Positions 52,593 through 61,768 of a DNA stretch of 64,000 nucleotides are shown here, one piece after another. The DNA lies in contig NZ_WEGH01000005.1 of the NCBI RefSeq assembly GCF_009604375.1, forward strand, positions 62,001-126,000, read 5' to 3'. The stretch is from Actinomadura macrotermitis. GTDB lineage: Bacteria > Actinomycetota > Actinomycetes > Streptosporangiales > Streptosporangiaceae. The notes under the pieces were generated by a model. It searched no databases, was not told the DNA's origin, and saw only the letters and a program-made list of their open reading frames with translations. The stretch's first letter is position 1. The number at the start of each line of letters is the position of its first letter. Both the position numbers and the translations under genes were made by a program.

Positions 52593-53525
52593 TCACGCCT
52601 CGGCGGCCGCCGGTGGTTCCTTCTGCCCGAGCGTGGCGCCGACGCAGGCGACGATGACGCAGCCGATCGCGGCCCACTGGCGGCCCGACAGCACCTCGCC
52701 GAGCAGGACGAGCCCGATCAGCGCCGCCACGGCGGGCTCCAGGCTCATCAGGATGCTGAACAGCCGGGCCGGCATGCGCCGCAGCGCCTCCAGCTCCAGC
52801 GAGTAGGGGATGACCGACGACAGCAGCCCGACGCCGAGGCCGAACAGCAGCAGCTCGGGGTCCAGCAGCGCGCCGCCGCCGGTGCCGACGCCGACCGGCA
52901 GCACCGCGGCCGTCCCGACGATGCTGGCGATCGCCAGGCCCGAGGTGCCGGAGAAGCGCTGCCCGGTGGCGGCGCTCAGCAGGATGTACCCGGCCCAGCC
53001 GGCGCCGGCCAGCAGCGCGAACCCGATGCCGACCAGGTCCATCGACCCGCCGCGGGCGAGCATCGCGACGCCGGCGAACGCCAGCAGCGCCCACACCAGG
53101 TCGCGGGGTCGCCGCGAGCCGGCGATCGCCACCACCAGCGGCCCGAGGAACTCGACCGTGACGGCCACGCCGAGCGGGATGCGCTGGAAGGACTGGTAGA
53201 TGGAGAAGTTCATCAGCGCGAGCGTCAGCCCGAACCCGGCGACGACGGCGAGGTCGCGGCGGGTCCGGCCGCGCAGCTCGGTGCGCAGCGCCTTGCGGCA
53301 CAGGAACGCCAGCACCAGCGCCGAGGTGCCGAGCCGCAGCAGCACCACCGCCCCGGGCGACATGCGGTCGAACATGTGCTTGGCCAGGCCCGCGCCGACC
53401 TGCACCGACACGATCCCGAGCAGGATCAGCGCGGGCGGGGGGACCGAGCCGAGCGACGGCAGCGCGGCCCGGCGCGGCAGCGGGCCCGCGCCGCCGTAGT
53501 GACCGGGTGCTTCAGCGAGTGCCAC
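52593..53525 (-). CDS. EamA family transporter (RhtA-like)
   Basis: 310 residues with ten hydrophobic helices in two EamA repeats. The N-terminal part with ILLGIVSVQVGAGLAKHMF is like RhtA threonine/homoserine exporters. GTG start. Only three bases separate it from the end of the upstream ABC permease gene, so it belongs to that operon. Confidence 0.85.
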   Translation of the reverse strand: MALAEAPGHYGGAGPLPRRAALPSLGSVPPPALILLGIVSVQVGAGLAKHMFDRMSPGAVVLLRLGTSALVLAFLCRKALRTELRGRTRRDLAVVAGFGLTLALMNFSIYQSFQRIPLGVAVTVEFLGPLVVAIAGSRRPRDLVWALLAFAGVAMLARGGSMDLVGIGFALLAGAGWAGYILLSAATGQRFSGTSGLAIASIVGTAAVLPVGVGTGGGALLDPELLLFGLGVGLLSSVIPYSLELEALRRMPARLFSILMSLEPAVAALIGLVLLGEVLSGRQWAAIGCVIVACVGATLGQKEPPAAAEA

Positions 53526-53528
53526 GGG

Positions 53529-54308
53529 TCATTCCCATCTGAAGAATCGGGCGGCGAGGGCGAGCCCGGCGACGGCCCACACCGCGAGGACGAGCAGCGG
53601 CTTGCCGGGGAGGGACGCGCCGTGCTGCAGCACCTGGCGCAGCCCGTCGGCGAGCGCGGAGATCGGCAGCAGTTCCAGGGCCGAGCGCACCCCGCCGGGG
53701 AACTTGTCCAGCGGGAACACCACGCCGCCGACCGCCAGCAGCAGGATGTAGACGAGGTTGGCGGCGGCGAGCGTCGCCTCGGCGCGCAGCGTCCCGGCCA
53801 TCAGCAGCCCGAACCCGCTGAACGCGGCGGTGCCGAGCAGCAGCAGGACCAGCACCGACAGCGGGTCGCCGTGCGGGTGCCAGCCGAGCGCGAGCGCGAC
53901 GCCGCCGATCACCACCGCCTGCAGGGCCTCGACCAGCACGACGGTGAGGGTCTTGGCGGCGATGAGCCCGGCGCGCGGCAGCGGGGTGGCGCCGAGGCGC
54001 TTCAGCACGCCGTAGCGGCGCTCGAAGCCGGTGCCGATCGCCTGCCCGGTGAACGCCGTCGACATCACCGCGAGGGCGAGGACGCCCGGGGCGAGGAAGT
54101 CGACGCGGCGGCCCGGCAGGTCCAGCAGCGAGGTCGCGCTGAACAGGGTGAGCAGCACCACCGGGATGATCAGGGTGAGGAGCAGCTGCTCGCCGTTGCG
54201 CAGCAGGCCGCGCACCTCGTAGCCGGTCTGCGCGGCGATCATGCGGGGCAGCGGGACGGCGCCGGGCGCGGGCGCCAGGTCCAGCGGCGGGGTGGTGGTG
54301 GCGGTCAT
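53529..54308 (-). CDS. ABC-2 type transporter permease
   Basis: 259 residues, six helices. The central segment GFERRYGVLKRLGATPLPRAGLIAAKTL is characteristic of DrrB-like ABC-2 permeases. ATG overlaps the stop of the ATPase gene by four bases. Drug or lipid exporter; substrate unknown. Confidence 0.88.
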   Translation of the reverse strand: MTATTTPPLDLAPAPGAVPLPRMIAAQTGYEVRGLLRNGEQLLLTLIIPVVLLTLFSATSLLDLPGRRVDFLAPGVLALAVMSTAFTGQAIGTGFERRYGVLKRLGATPLPRAGLIAAKTLTVVLVEALQAVVIGGVALALGWHPHGDPLSVLVLLLLGTAAFSGFGLLMAGTLRAEATLAAANLVYILLLAVGGVVFPLDKFPGGVRSALELLPISALADGLRQVLQHGASLPGKPLLVLAVWAVAGLALAARFFRWE

Positions 54309-55231
54309 GCGCGCAGCTCCCGTCCGGTGAGCTCCAGGAAGACGTCTTCCAGGGTCCGCCGTTCGATCCTCAGGTCCTCGGCCAGCACGCCGTTGGAGGC
54401 GCACCAGGCCGTCACGGTGGCCAGCAGCTCGGGCCGCACGTCGCCCTCGACGAGGTAGTGCCCGGCGGGCGACTCCTTGGCCGCGCTGCCGGCCGGCAGC
54501 GCCGTCAGCAGCTCGTCCAGGCCGAGGCCGGGCCGGGCGCGGAAGCGCAGCTGGCGTTCGGCGCCGGTGAGCTCGGCGGGCGAGCCCTCGGCCACCACCC
54601 GGCCGTGGTCGACGATCACGACCCGGTCGGCGAGCCGCTCGGCCTCCTCCATGTAGTGCGTGGTGAGCACCACCGACACCCCGGCGGCGCGCAGCTCGGC
54701 GACCAGCTCCCAGGTGGCGTGCCGGGCCTGCGGGTCCAGGCCGGTGGTGGGCTCGTCCAGGAACACCAGCTCGGGGCGGCCGACGATGGCGACGGCGAGC
54801 GACAGCCGCTGCTGCTGCCCGCCCGACAGCCGCCGGAACGCGGTGCGCGCGTGCTCGGTGAGGCCGAGCCGCTCCAGCAGCGCGCCGGTGTCCAGCGGCG
54901 CGGCGTGGAAGGAGGCGACCAGCTTCAGGAACTCGCCGGCCTTGGCGGTGCCGGGCACGCCGCCCGACTGCGGCATCACCCCGACCCGCGGCTTCAGCGC
55001 CCGCGCGTCCGCGGCCGGGTCCAGGCCGAGGACGCGGACGGTGCCGCCGTCGGCGCGGCGGAAGCCCTCGCAGATCTCGATCGCGGTGGTCTTGCCCGCC
55101 CCGTTCGGGCCGAGCAGCGCGGTGACCTCGCCGCGTCCGGCGCGCAGGGACAGGCCGTCCACGGCGGCGACGCCGCCGTAGCGCTTCACCAGCGCGTCGA
55201 TCTCGACCGCGCAGTCTCCGGGGGGTGCCAT
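54305..55231 (-). CDS. ABC transporter ATP-binding protein (DrrA-like)
   Basis: 308 residues. Walker A GPNGAGKTT, Q-loop MPQSGG, signature LSGGQQQRL, Walker B LVFLDEPTTGLDP and switch His LTTHYMEEAE intact. C-terminal 90 residues are the extension seen in DrrA. First gene of the ATPase-permease-EamA operon. ATG 55231 has no obvious ribosome binding site; longer frames upstream are not supported. Confidence 0.9.
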   Translation of the reverse strand: MAPPGDCAVEIDALVKRYGGVAAVDGLSLRAGRGEVTALLGPNGAGKTTAIEICEGFRRADGGTVRVLGLDPAADARALKPRVGVMPQSGGVPGTAKAGEFLKLVASFHAAPLDTGALLERLGLTEHARTAFRRLSGGQQQRLSLAVAIVGRPELVFLDEPTTGLDPQARHATWELVAELRAAGVSVVLTTHYMEEAERLADRVVIVDHGRVVAEGSPAELTGAERQLRFRARPGLGLDELLTALPAGSAAKESPAGHYLVEGDVRPELLATVTAWCASNGVLAEDLRIERRTLEDVFLELTGRELRA

Positions 55232-55527
55232 GACGACGAGTTTAGGTCCGTCCCCGGACGGCTCTGCGCGGGGCCCGCCGACGTGTCCGGGACCACACCC
55301 CGGCCGGCGTTCGCCGTTTCCTTTTCCCGTTCGTCGCCGAATGTTCTCCCGCCCCTGGAATACCCAAGCCGGAGTCAAATTCTCTCAATGCCCGCCCAAA
55401 AGGGAAGGGGCGGCGCGGCTTGATCGTCGATGGCGTTTCGGTAGATCGCCCCCGGGTAATTCCCAGCCTGTCACCCGCATTGCGGAGATGGCTTCGGGGA
55501 CTTCTGTTTTCTGCCGGGGGAACGAGC
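55232..55527. other. Divergent promoter region of ABC exporter and arginine deiminase cluster
   Basis: About 296 bases without a credible gene, containing an A+T-richer part around 55360-55420 and the palindrome CCGTCC-CC-GGACGG (55248-55261). GGGGACTT (55496-55503), with GT six bases further, resembles the left half of a DevR/DosR hypoxia box, and GGGACC lies at 55289-55294. No clean -35/-10 pair stands out. Confidence 0.45.
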
Positions 55528-56961
55528 GTGGAAATGGCCGGGTCGGAGGCTTGGGAAGGGGTGACCCTGTCCCGGGCCGAGGCGGCCGCCCCCGCGAAGG
55601 ACGACGCGGCGGACGCCTCGTCCGGCGGCCGGCTCGGCCTGCCCCAGGCGACCGCCCTGGTCGTCGGCAACATCGTCGGCACCGGCATCTTCCTGCTCCC
55701 GGCGTCGCTCGCCGAGATCGGCACGATCAGCTTCGCGGTGATGGGGGCCACCGCGGTCGGCGCCATCGCCCTCGCCCTGGTGTTCGGCCGGCTCGGCGCG
55801 CGCGTCCCGGCGAGCGGCGGCCCCTACGCCTACGCCCGCGACGCCTTCGGGGAGTTCGCGGGCTTCCTGACGGCGTGGTCGTTCTGGCTCACCGCCTGGG
55901 GCGGCAACGCCGGCATCGCGGTCGCCTGGGTCGGCTACGTCAACTACTTCCTGCACTGGGACTCGGTCCCGGGCAAGATCGCGATCGGGCTGGCCGGGCT
56001 GTGGCTGCCGGCGCTGATCAACCTGTCCGGGGTGCGCAACATCGGGGTGTTCCAGCTGGTCACCACGGTGCTGAAGTTCGTGCCGCTGATCTTCGTGGGG
56101 ATCGTTGGGCTGTTCTTCCTCAAGGCGGGGAACTTCGGCCCGTTCAACGCCAGTGGTGGGTCGCTCTGGCACGCGGGCTGGCTCGCGGCCGGGCTGATCC
56201 TGTTCATCTACTCCGGCATGGAGAGCGTGACGATCGTCGCCGAGCGGATCAAGGACCCGGCGCGCAACGTCGGCCGCGCCAGCATCCTCGGCGTGCTGGC
56301 CTGCACCGCGCTCTACCTGCTGGCCACCCTCGCGGTCTTCGGCACCGTGCCGCACGCCCGCCTCACGGGCTCCGACGCGCCGTTCGCCGACGCCGTCAAC
56401 AACATGTTCGGCGGCGGCGGCTGGGGCGCCGCGATGGCGGCCTGCGCGATCGTGTCGGGCATCGGCGCGCTGAACGGCTGGATGCTGCTGGTCGCCGAGA
56501 TGCCGATGGCCGCCGCCCGTGACGGCATGTTCCCCGCCGCGTTCGGCCGGACGACGCGGCGCGGCGCGCCGGTCGTCGGCATCATCGCCGGAGCCGTTCT
56601 CAGCTCGCTGATGCTGCTGTCGTCCTACGCGTCCGAGAACGCTTTCAACACCATTTTGCTGTTCGCCTCGTTCACCACCGCCATCCCCTATTTCTTCTCC
56701 GCCGCCGCGCAGCTGTTCTGGCTGGTGACCGGAGGCCGGAAAGTGAGCCGGGGACGCCTGTTGCGGGACATGGCGATGGCGGTCGTCGCGCTGCTGTTCT
56801 CCTTCGCCATCGTCTACGGCTCCGGCGACCAGGCCGTCATGCTCGGCGTCCTGGTGCTGCTGGTCGGCGTTCCGGTCTACATCTGGACCAAGGCCGGGCG
56901 CGGCGAGTACGGGCCGCGGGAGACGGGTCGCGCCGGGAACCCCAGCGCCAGGAACCACTAG
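55528..56961 (+). CDS. APC family amino acid transporter (arginine/ornithine exchange type)
   Basis: 477 residues from GTG 55528 with GGGGGA upstream; the longer frame start at 55420 lacks a site. About 12 helices; GNIVGTGIFLLP in helix 1 and FIYSGMESVT in helix 6 are the APC substrate-binding loops. Eleven bases before arcA, so an arginine/ornithine antiporter (ArcD role) is likely, although it is of the basic APC rather than the lysine-permease ArcD type. Confidence 0.85.
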   Translation: MEMAGSEAWEGVTLSRAEAAAPAKDDAADASSGGRLGLPQATALVVGNIVGTGIFLLPASLAEIGTISFAVMGATAVGAIALALVFGRLGARVPASGGPYAYARDAFGEFAGFLTAWSFWLTAWGGNAGIAVAWVGYVNYFLHWDSVPGKIAIGLAGLWLPALINLSGVRNIGVFQLVTTVLKFVPLIFVGIVGLFFLKAGNFGPFNASGGSLWHAGWLAAGLILFIYSGMESVTIVAERIKDPARNVGRASILGVLACTALYLLATLAVFGTVPHARLTGSDAPFADAVNNMFGGGGWGAAMAACAIVSGIGALNGWMLLVAEMPMAAARDGMFPAAFGRTTRRGAPVVGIIAGAVLSSLMLLSSYASENAFNTILLFASFTTAIPYFFSAAAQLFWLVTGGRKVSRGRLLRDMAMAVVALLFSFAIVYGSGDQAVMLGVLVLLVGVPVYIWTKAGRGEYGPRETGRAGNPSARNH

Positions 56962-56972
56962 GAGGCCACCGA

Positions 56973-58214
56973 ATGTCTTTCCACGTCGAGTCCGAGGTCG
57001 GCACGCTCCGGCGGGTCCTGGTGCACCGGCCCGAGCTGTCACTGAAGCGCCTCACCCCGTCCAACGCCGCCGACCTGCTCTTCGACGACGTGCTGTGGGT
57101 GCAGCGGGCCGGGGAGGAGCACGACGAGTTCCGGCGGGTCCTGGCCGGCCGCGGCGTGGAGGTGTTCCTGCTGGAGGACCTGCTGCGCGAGACCATCGAG
57201 CTCCCCGAGGCCAGGAAGCACATCCTGGACCACGTGATCGACCCCCGGCGGTACGGGCCGCTCGCCGTCGACGCCGTCCGCAACGGCTTCGACGCCATGG
57301 ACGTCCGCGAGCTCGCCGCCTACCTGATCGGCGGCATCACCAAGCGGGAGATGCTGGAGCGCGTCTCCGAGCCGAAGTCGATCGCGTCCCACACGCTCGG
57401 CATGGACGACTTCATCCTGACCCCGCTGCCGAACCACCTGTTCACCCGCGACACCTCCTGCTGGATCTACGACGGCGTGTCCATCAACCCGATGCGCAAG
57501 AAGGCGCGCGAGCGGGAGACGGTCAACTACGAGGCCATCTACAAGTGGCACCCGATGTTCGCCGACGGCTACGGCAGGCCCGACGACGGCGGCTACAACA
57601 TCTGGTACCAGGGCACCGCGATGGCGCCCGCCACCATCGAGGGCGGCGACGTGCTGGTGATCGGCAACGGCGCGGTCCTGATCGGGGTGAGCGAGCGCAC
57701 CCAGCCGCAGGCGGTGGAGTTCCTGGCCCGGTCGCTGTTCGCGCGCGGCTCGGTCCGCCGGATCGTGGCGCTGCGGATGCCGCAGCGGCGCGCGTTCATG
57801 CACCTGGACACCGTCATGACGATGGTCGACCACGGCGTGTTCACCAAGTACGCCGGGATGGGCATGCTGCCGTCGTTCACCGTCGAGCCGGGCGACAACG
57901 AGAAGGAGCTGAAGCTCACCGACCATCCGGCCGAGCAGATGCACAAGGCCATCGCCGCCGCGCTCGGCCTGGACGACATCAAGGTGCTCACCGCCGTCCA
58001 GGACGTCTTCGCCGCCGAGCGCGAGCAGTGGGACGACGGCTCCAACGTGCTGGCGGTGGAGCCGGGCGTGGTGATCGCCTACGAGCGCAACACCACCACC
58101 AACAACTTCCTCGCCAAAAACGGCATCGAGGTGATCACCATCCGCGGCAGCGAGCTCGGCCGCGGCCGCGGCGGACCCCGCTGCATGAGCTGCCCGCTCG
58201 AACGCGACGCCTGA
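56973..58214 (+). CDS. arcA: Arginine deiminase
   Basis: 413 residues. Hydrolyses arginine to citrulline and ammonia. Substrate and catalytic residues are visible: FTRDTSCWIY, the MHLDTVMTMVD His/Asp segment, and the nucleophile Cys404 in PRCMSCPL at the C-terminus. ATG with TAGGAGG upstream. First enzyme of the arc operon; the pathway yields ATP by substrate-level phosphorylation, useful under low oxygen. Confidence 0.96.
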   Translation: MSFHVESEVGTLRRVLVHRPELSLKRLTPSNAADLLFDDVLWVQRAGEEHDEFRRVLAGRGVEVFLLEDLLRETIELPEARKHILDHVIDPRRYGPLAVDAVRNGFDAMDVRELAAYLIGGITKREMLERVSEPKSIASHTLGMDDFILTPLPNHLFTRDTSCWIYDGVSINPMRKKARERETVNYEAIYKWHPMFADGYGRPDDGGYNIWYQGTAMAPATIEGGDVLVIGNGAVLIGVSERTQPQAVEFLARSLFARGSVRRIVALRMPQRRAFMHLDTVMTMVDHGVFTKYAGMGMLPSFTVEPGDNEKELKLTDHPAEQMHKAIAAALGLDDIKVLTAVQDVFAAEREQWDDGSNVLAVEPGVVIAYERNTTTNNFLAKNGIEVITIRGSELGRGRGGPRCMSCPLERDA

Positions 58215-58251
58215 GCGGCCCGGACCGCACGCCGAAGGACGGTAGGACGAC

Positions 58252-59253
58252 ATGGCATTCAACCTGCACGGCCGCAGCTTCCTCAAGGAGCTGGACTTCA
58301 CCCCGCGCGAGTGGCGGCTCCTGCTCGACCTGTCGGCGGACCTGAAGGCCGCCAGGCTCGGCGGCACCGAGCGGCCCGTCCTGGCGGGCAGGAACATCGC
58401 GCTGATCTTCGAGAAGACCTCCACCCGCACCCGCTGCGCCTTCGAGGTCGCCGCGCACGACCAGGGCGCGCACGTCACCTACCTGGACTCGAGCGGCTCG
58501 CAGCTCGGCCACAAGGAGTCGGTCAAGGACACCGCCCGGGTGCTCGGCCGCATGTTCGACGGCATCGAGTACCGCGGCAGGAGCCAGCAGGCGGTGGAGG
58601 AGTTCGCGCGTTTCTCCGGCGTCCCGGTGTGGAACGGTCTCACCGACGAGTGGCACCCCACCCAGATGCTGGCGGACCAGCTGACCATGCGCGAGCACAG
58701 CGACAAGCCCCTGCACGAGGTCGCCTTCGCCTACCTCGGCGACGGCCGCAACAACATGGCGCACTCCTACATCGTCTCCGGCGCGCTGATGGGCATGGAC
58801 GTGCGGATCGTGGCGCCCCGCACCCTGTGGCCCGACGAGGACGGGGTGGTCGGGCCCGCCCGCGAGATCGCCGCCGGCACCGGGGCGACCATCACCGTCA
58901 CCGAGAAGGTCGACGAGGGCGTGCGCGGCGCCGACTTCGTGATGACCGACGTGTGGGTGTCCATGGGCGAGCCCGAGAAGGTCTGGGACGAGCGGGTGCG
59001 GCTGCTGCGGGACTACCAGGTCAACCGCGGCGTCCTGGAGGCGACCGGCAACCCGCGGGTCAGGTTCATGCACTGCCTGCCGGCCTACCACGACCGCGGG
59101 ACCGCCGTCGGGCGGGAGATCTTCGACAAGACCGGGATGGACGCGCTGGAGGTGACCGACGAGGTCTTCGAGTCCGACGCCTCGATCGTCTTCGACGAGG
59201 CCGAGAACCGGCTGCACACCATCAAGGCAATCATGGTCGCCACGCTCGGCTGA
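58252..59253 (+). CDS. arcB: Ornithine carbamoyltransferase, catabolic
   Basis: 333 residues. STRTR (57-61) binds carbamoyl phosphate; HPTQMLADQ and HCLPAYHD complete the site (usual HCLPAFHD). In this context it works catabolically, splitting citrulline to ornithine and carbamoyl phosphate. Placed between arcA and arcC, 37 bases after arcA. Confidence 0.95.
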   Translation: MAFNLHGRSFLKELDFTPREWRLLLDLSADLKAARLGGTERPVLAGRNIALIFEKTSTRTRCAFEVAAHDQGAHVTYLDSSGSQLGHKESVKDTARVLGRMFDGIEYRGRSQQAVEEFARFSGVPVWNGLTDEWHPTQMLADQLTMREHSDKPLHEVAFAYLGDGRNNMAHSYIVSGALMGMDVRIVAPRTLWPDEDGVVGPAREIAAGTGATITVTEKVDEGVRGADFVMTDVWVSMGEPEKVWDERVRLLRDYQVNRGVLEATGNPRVRFMHCLPAYHDRGTAVGREIFDKTGMDALEVTDEVFESDASIVFDEAENRLHTIKAIMVATLG

Positions 59254-59297
59254 GCGGCACCGGCCGCCGGCCCGCCGGCAGGAGGACGGGGAACCAC

Positions 59298-60233
59298 ATG
59301 CGTGTAGTCGTCGCGCTCGGGGGCAACGCCCTGATGCGGCGCGGGCAGCGGCCCGACGCGGAGCCGCAGCGCGCCAACGTGATGGCGGCGGTGAAGGCGC
59401 TCGCCCCGCTCGCCGAGCGGCACCAGCTGATCATCACGCACGGCAACGGCCCGCAGGTGGGGGTGCTGGCGCTGGAGAGCGTCAACGACCCCGAGCTGGA
59501 GCGCCCCTACCCGCTGGACACCATCGGCGCCGAGACCCAGGGCATGATCGGGTACTGGATGCTGCAGGCGCTGCAGAACGCGCTGCCGGGCCGCCAGGTC
59601 ATCGCCATGATCAACCAGACGCTGGTGTCGGCGGTGGACCCGGCGTTCGGCGACCCGGCCAAGTTCGTCGGCCAGGTCTACGACCGCGCGGAGGCCGAGC
59701 GGCTCGCCAAGGAGTACGGCTGGACCGTCAAGCCCGACGGCGACCGGTGGCGCCGCGTGGTGCCCTCGCCGGTGCCGCAGCGGGTGGTGGAGATCCGGCT
59801 GATCCGCACGCTGGTGGAGGCCGGCACCGTGGTGATCTGCGCGGGCGGCGGCGGCGTCCCGGTGGTGCGCAACGACGTCGGCCGGCTGGAGGGCGTCGAG
59901 GCGGTGATCGACAAGGACCTGACCGGGGCGCTGCTGGCCGAGACGCTGGAGGCCGACGCCTTCCTCATCCTCACCGACGTGCCGCGGGTGATGCGCGGCT
60001 TCGGCACTCCGGACCAGCAGGAGATCGCCAGCACCACCCCGCACGAGCTGCGCGCCGAGGACTTCCCGGCCGGCTCGATGGGGCCGAAGGTCGAGGCGGC
60101 CGCCGGGTTCGTCGAGCGCACCGGCGACATGGCCGCGATCGGCAGGCTCGACGAGTGCGTGCAGATCCTGGAGGGGCGGGCGGGCACGATCATCACGCCG
60201 AACGCCACCTGGCCGCTGACCAGCACGCTCTAG
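59298..60233 (+). CDS. arcC: Carbamate kinase
   Basis: 311 residues. Transfers phosphate from carbamoyl phosphate to ADP, giving ATP. GGNAL at the N-terminus, HGNGPQVG and CAGGGGVPV are the amino-acid-kinase-family motifs, with DKDLTGALLA for ADP. ATG with AGGAGG upstream. Completes the arginine deiminase pathway. Confidence 0.96.
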   Translation: MRVVVALGGNALMRRGQRPDAEPQRANVMAAVKALAPLAERHQLIITHGNGPQVGVLALESVNDPELERPYPLDTIGAETQGMIGYWMLQALQNALPGRQVIAMINQTLVSAVDPAFGDPAKFVGQVYDRAEAERLAKEYGWTVKPDGDRWRRVVPSPVPQRVVEIRLIRTLVEAGTVVICAGGGGVPVVRNDVGRLEGVEAVIDKDLTGALLAETLEADAFLILTDVPRVMRGFGTPDQQEIASTTPHELRAEDFPAGSMGPKVEAAAGFVERTGDMAAIGRLDECVQILEGRAGTIITPNATWPLTSTL

Positions 60234-60295
60234 CGGAGTAGCGCGCGCTGACCCGGGTATCGAGCACCGTCGTCAACATCGGAGGGGGGCACGGC

Positions 60296-61768
60296 GTGGA
60301 AGCAGGCACCGGTTCCGCCGGGCTGTTGCACAGCCTGGTCCGGACCAAGCCGGTCGACCAGATCGTGAGCGAGGGCGGGCAGGGCGCGGGCGGTGAGCTG
60401 AAGCGCACGATGAGCCTGCTGCAGCTGACGCTGTTCAGCGTCGGCGCCACCCTCGGCACCGGCATCTTCGTCGTGCTCGGCGAGGCGGTGCCGCTCGCCG
60501 GCCCGGCCGTCGTGCTGGCGTTCGTGCTGGCCGCGGTGACCGCGCTGTTCTCGGCGCTGTCCTACGCCGAGCTCGCCGGCACCATCCCGGTCTCGGGGTC
60601 GTCGTACTCCTACGCCTACGCCACGCTCGGCGAGCTGGTCGCCTGGGTGTGCGGCTGGTGCCTGCTGCTGGAGTACGCGGTGTCGGTGTCGGCCGTCGCG
60701 GTCGGCTGGGGCGCCTACCTCAACGAGTTCTTCGACAAGACCCTCGGGTTCACCATGCCGGCGGCGATCAGCAACTCGCCGGGCGAGGACGGCGGCGTCG
60801 TCAACATCCCCGCCGTCGTGGTGGTGCTGATCGCCACCCTGCTGCTCCTGCGCGGCACGTCCGAGAGCGCGACCGCCAACACCGTCATGGTGATGCTGAA
60901 GGTCGGCGTGCTGGCGTTCTTCTGCGTGGTCGCCTTCACCGCGTTCCGCGCGGGCAACCTCACCCCGTTCGCGCCGATGGGCTGGGCCGGGATCAGCGCG
61001 GCCGGCTCGAAGGTGTTCTTCTCCTACATCGGGTTCGACGCCGCCTCCACCGCGGGCGAGGAGGCCAAGAACCCCAAGCGCGACCTGCCGCTCGCCATCA
61101 TCTTGTCGCTGCTCATCGTGACCGTGGTGTACGTGCTGGTCGGGCTGAGCGCGGTCGGCGCGATGCCGTGGAAGCGGTTCTCGCTGAGCGGCTCGGAGGC
61201 GTCGCTGGCGCGGGTGCTGGACGAGGCGACCGGCATGGCCTGGCCGTCGGCGGTGCTGTCGTTCGGCGCGGTCGTCGCGATCACCAGCGTGGTGCTGACC
61301 GTGATGTACGGCCAGACCCGCATCCTGTTCGCGATGTCGCGCGACGGGCTGATCCCGCCGATCTTCCAGAAGGTGAGCCCGCGACACGCGGTGCCGGTCG
61401 CCAACACCCTGATCGTGGCCGGCTTCATCGCGGTGCTGGCCGCGGCGATCCCGCTCGGCCGGCTGGTGGACGCCACCAGCATCGGCACGCTGTTCGCGTT
61501 CTCGCTGGTCAGCCTGGGCGTCATCGTGCTGCGCCGGACCCGGCCCGACATGCCGCGCAGCTTCCGCACCCCCTTCTATCCGATCACCCCGCTGCTCGGC
61601 ATCGGGTTCTGCGTCTACCTGATGGTCGGGCTCGGCGCGGTGACCTGGACGGTCTTCCTGCTGTGGGCCCTGGTCGGGCTCGCCGCCTACTTCGCCTACG
61701 GACGCCGGCACTCGCGGCTCGCCGCCGAGCCCGCCGGGCGGCCCGCCACCGGAAAGGAGTCACGATGA
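60296..61768 (+). CDS. Cationic amino acid transporter (APC superfamily)
   Basis: 490 residues, about 12-14 helices. N-terminal HSLVRTKPVDQIVSEGG is the typical beginning of bacterial CAT-type permeases; GATLGTGIFVVLG and FFSYIGFDAAST are the substrate loops. GTG start. A second transporter in the arginine cluster, probably taking up basic amino acids. Overlaps the stress protein gene by four bases. Confidence 0.88.
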   Translation: MEAGTGSAGLLHSLVRTKPVDQIVSEGGQGAGGELKRTMSLLQLTLFSVGATLGTGIFVVLGEAVPLAGPAVVLAFVLAAVTALFSALSYAELAGTIPVSGSSYSYAYATLGELVAWVCGWCLLLEYAVSVSAVAVGWGAYLNEFFDKTLGFTMPAAISNSPGEDGGVVNIPAVVVVLIATLLLLRGTSESATANTVMVMLKVGVLAFFCVVAFTAFRAGNLTPFAPMGWAGISAAGSKVFFSYIGFDAASTAGEEAKNPKRDLPLAIILSLLIVTVVYVLVGLSAVGAMPWKRFSLSGSEASLARVLDEATGMAWPSAVLSFGAVVAITSVVLTVMYGQTRILFAMSRDGLIPPIFQKVSPRHAVPVANTLIVAGFIAVLAAAIPLGRLVDATSIGTLFAFSLVSLGVIVLRRTRPDMPRSFRTPFYPITPLLGIGFCVYLMVGLGAVTWTVFLLWALVGLAAYFAYGRRHSRLAAEPAGRPATGKESR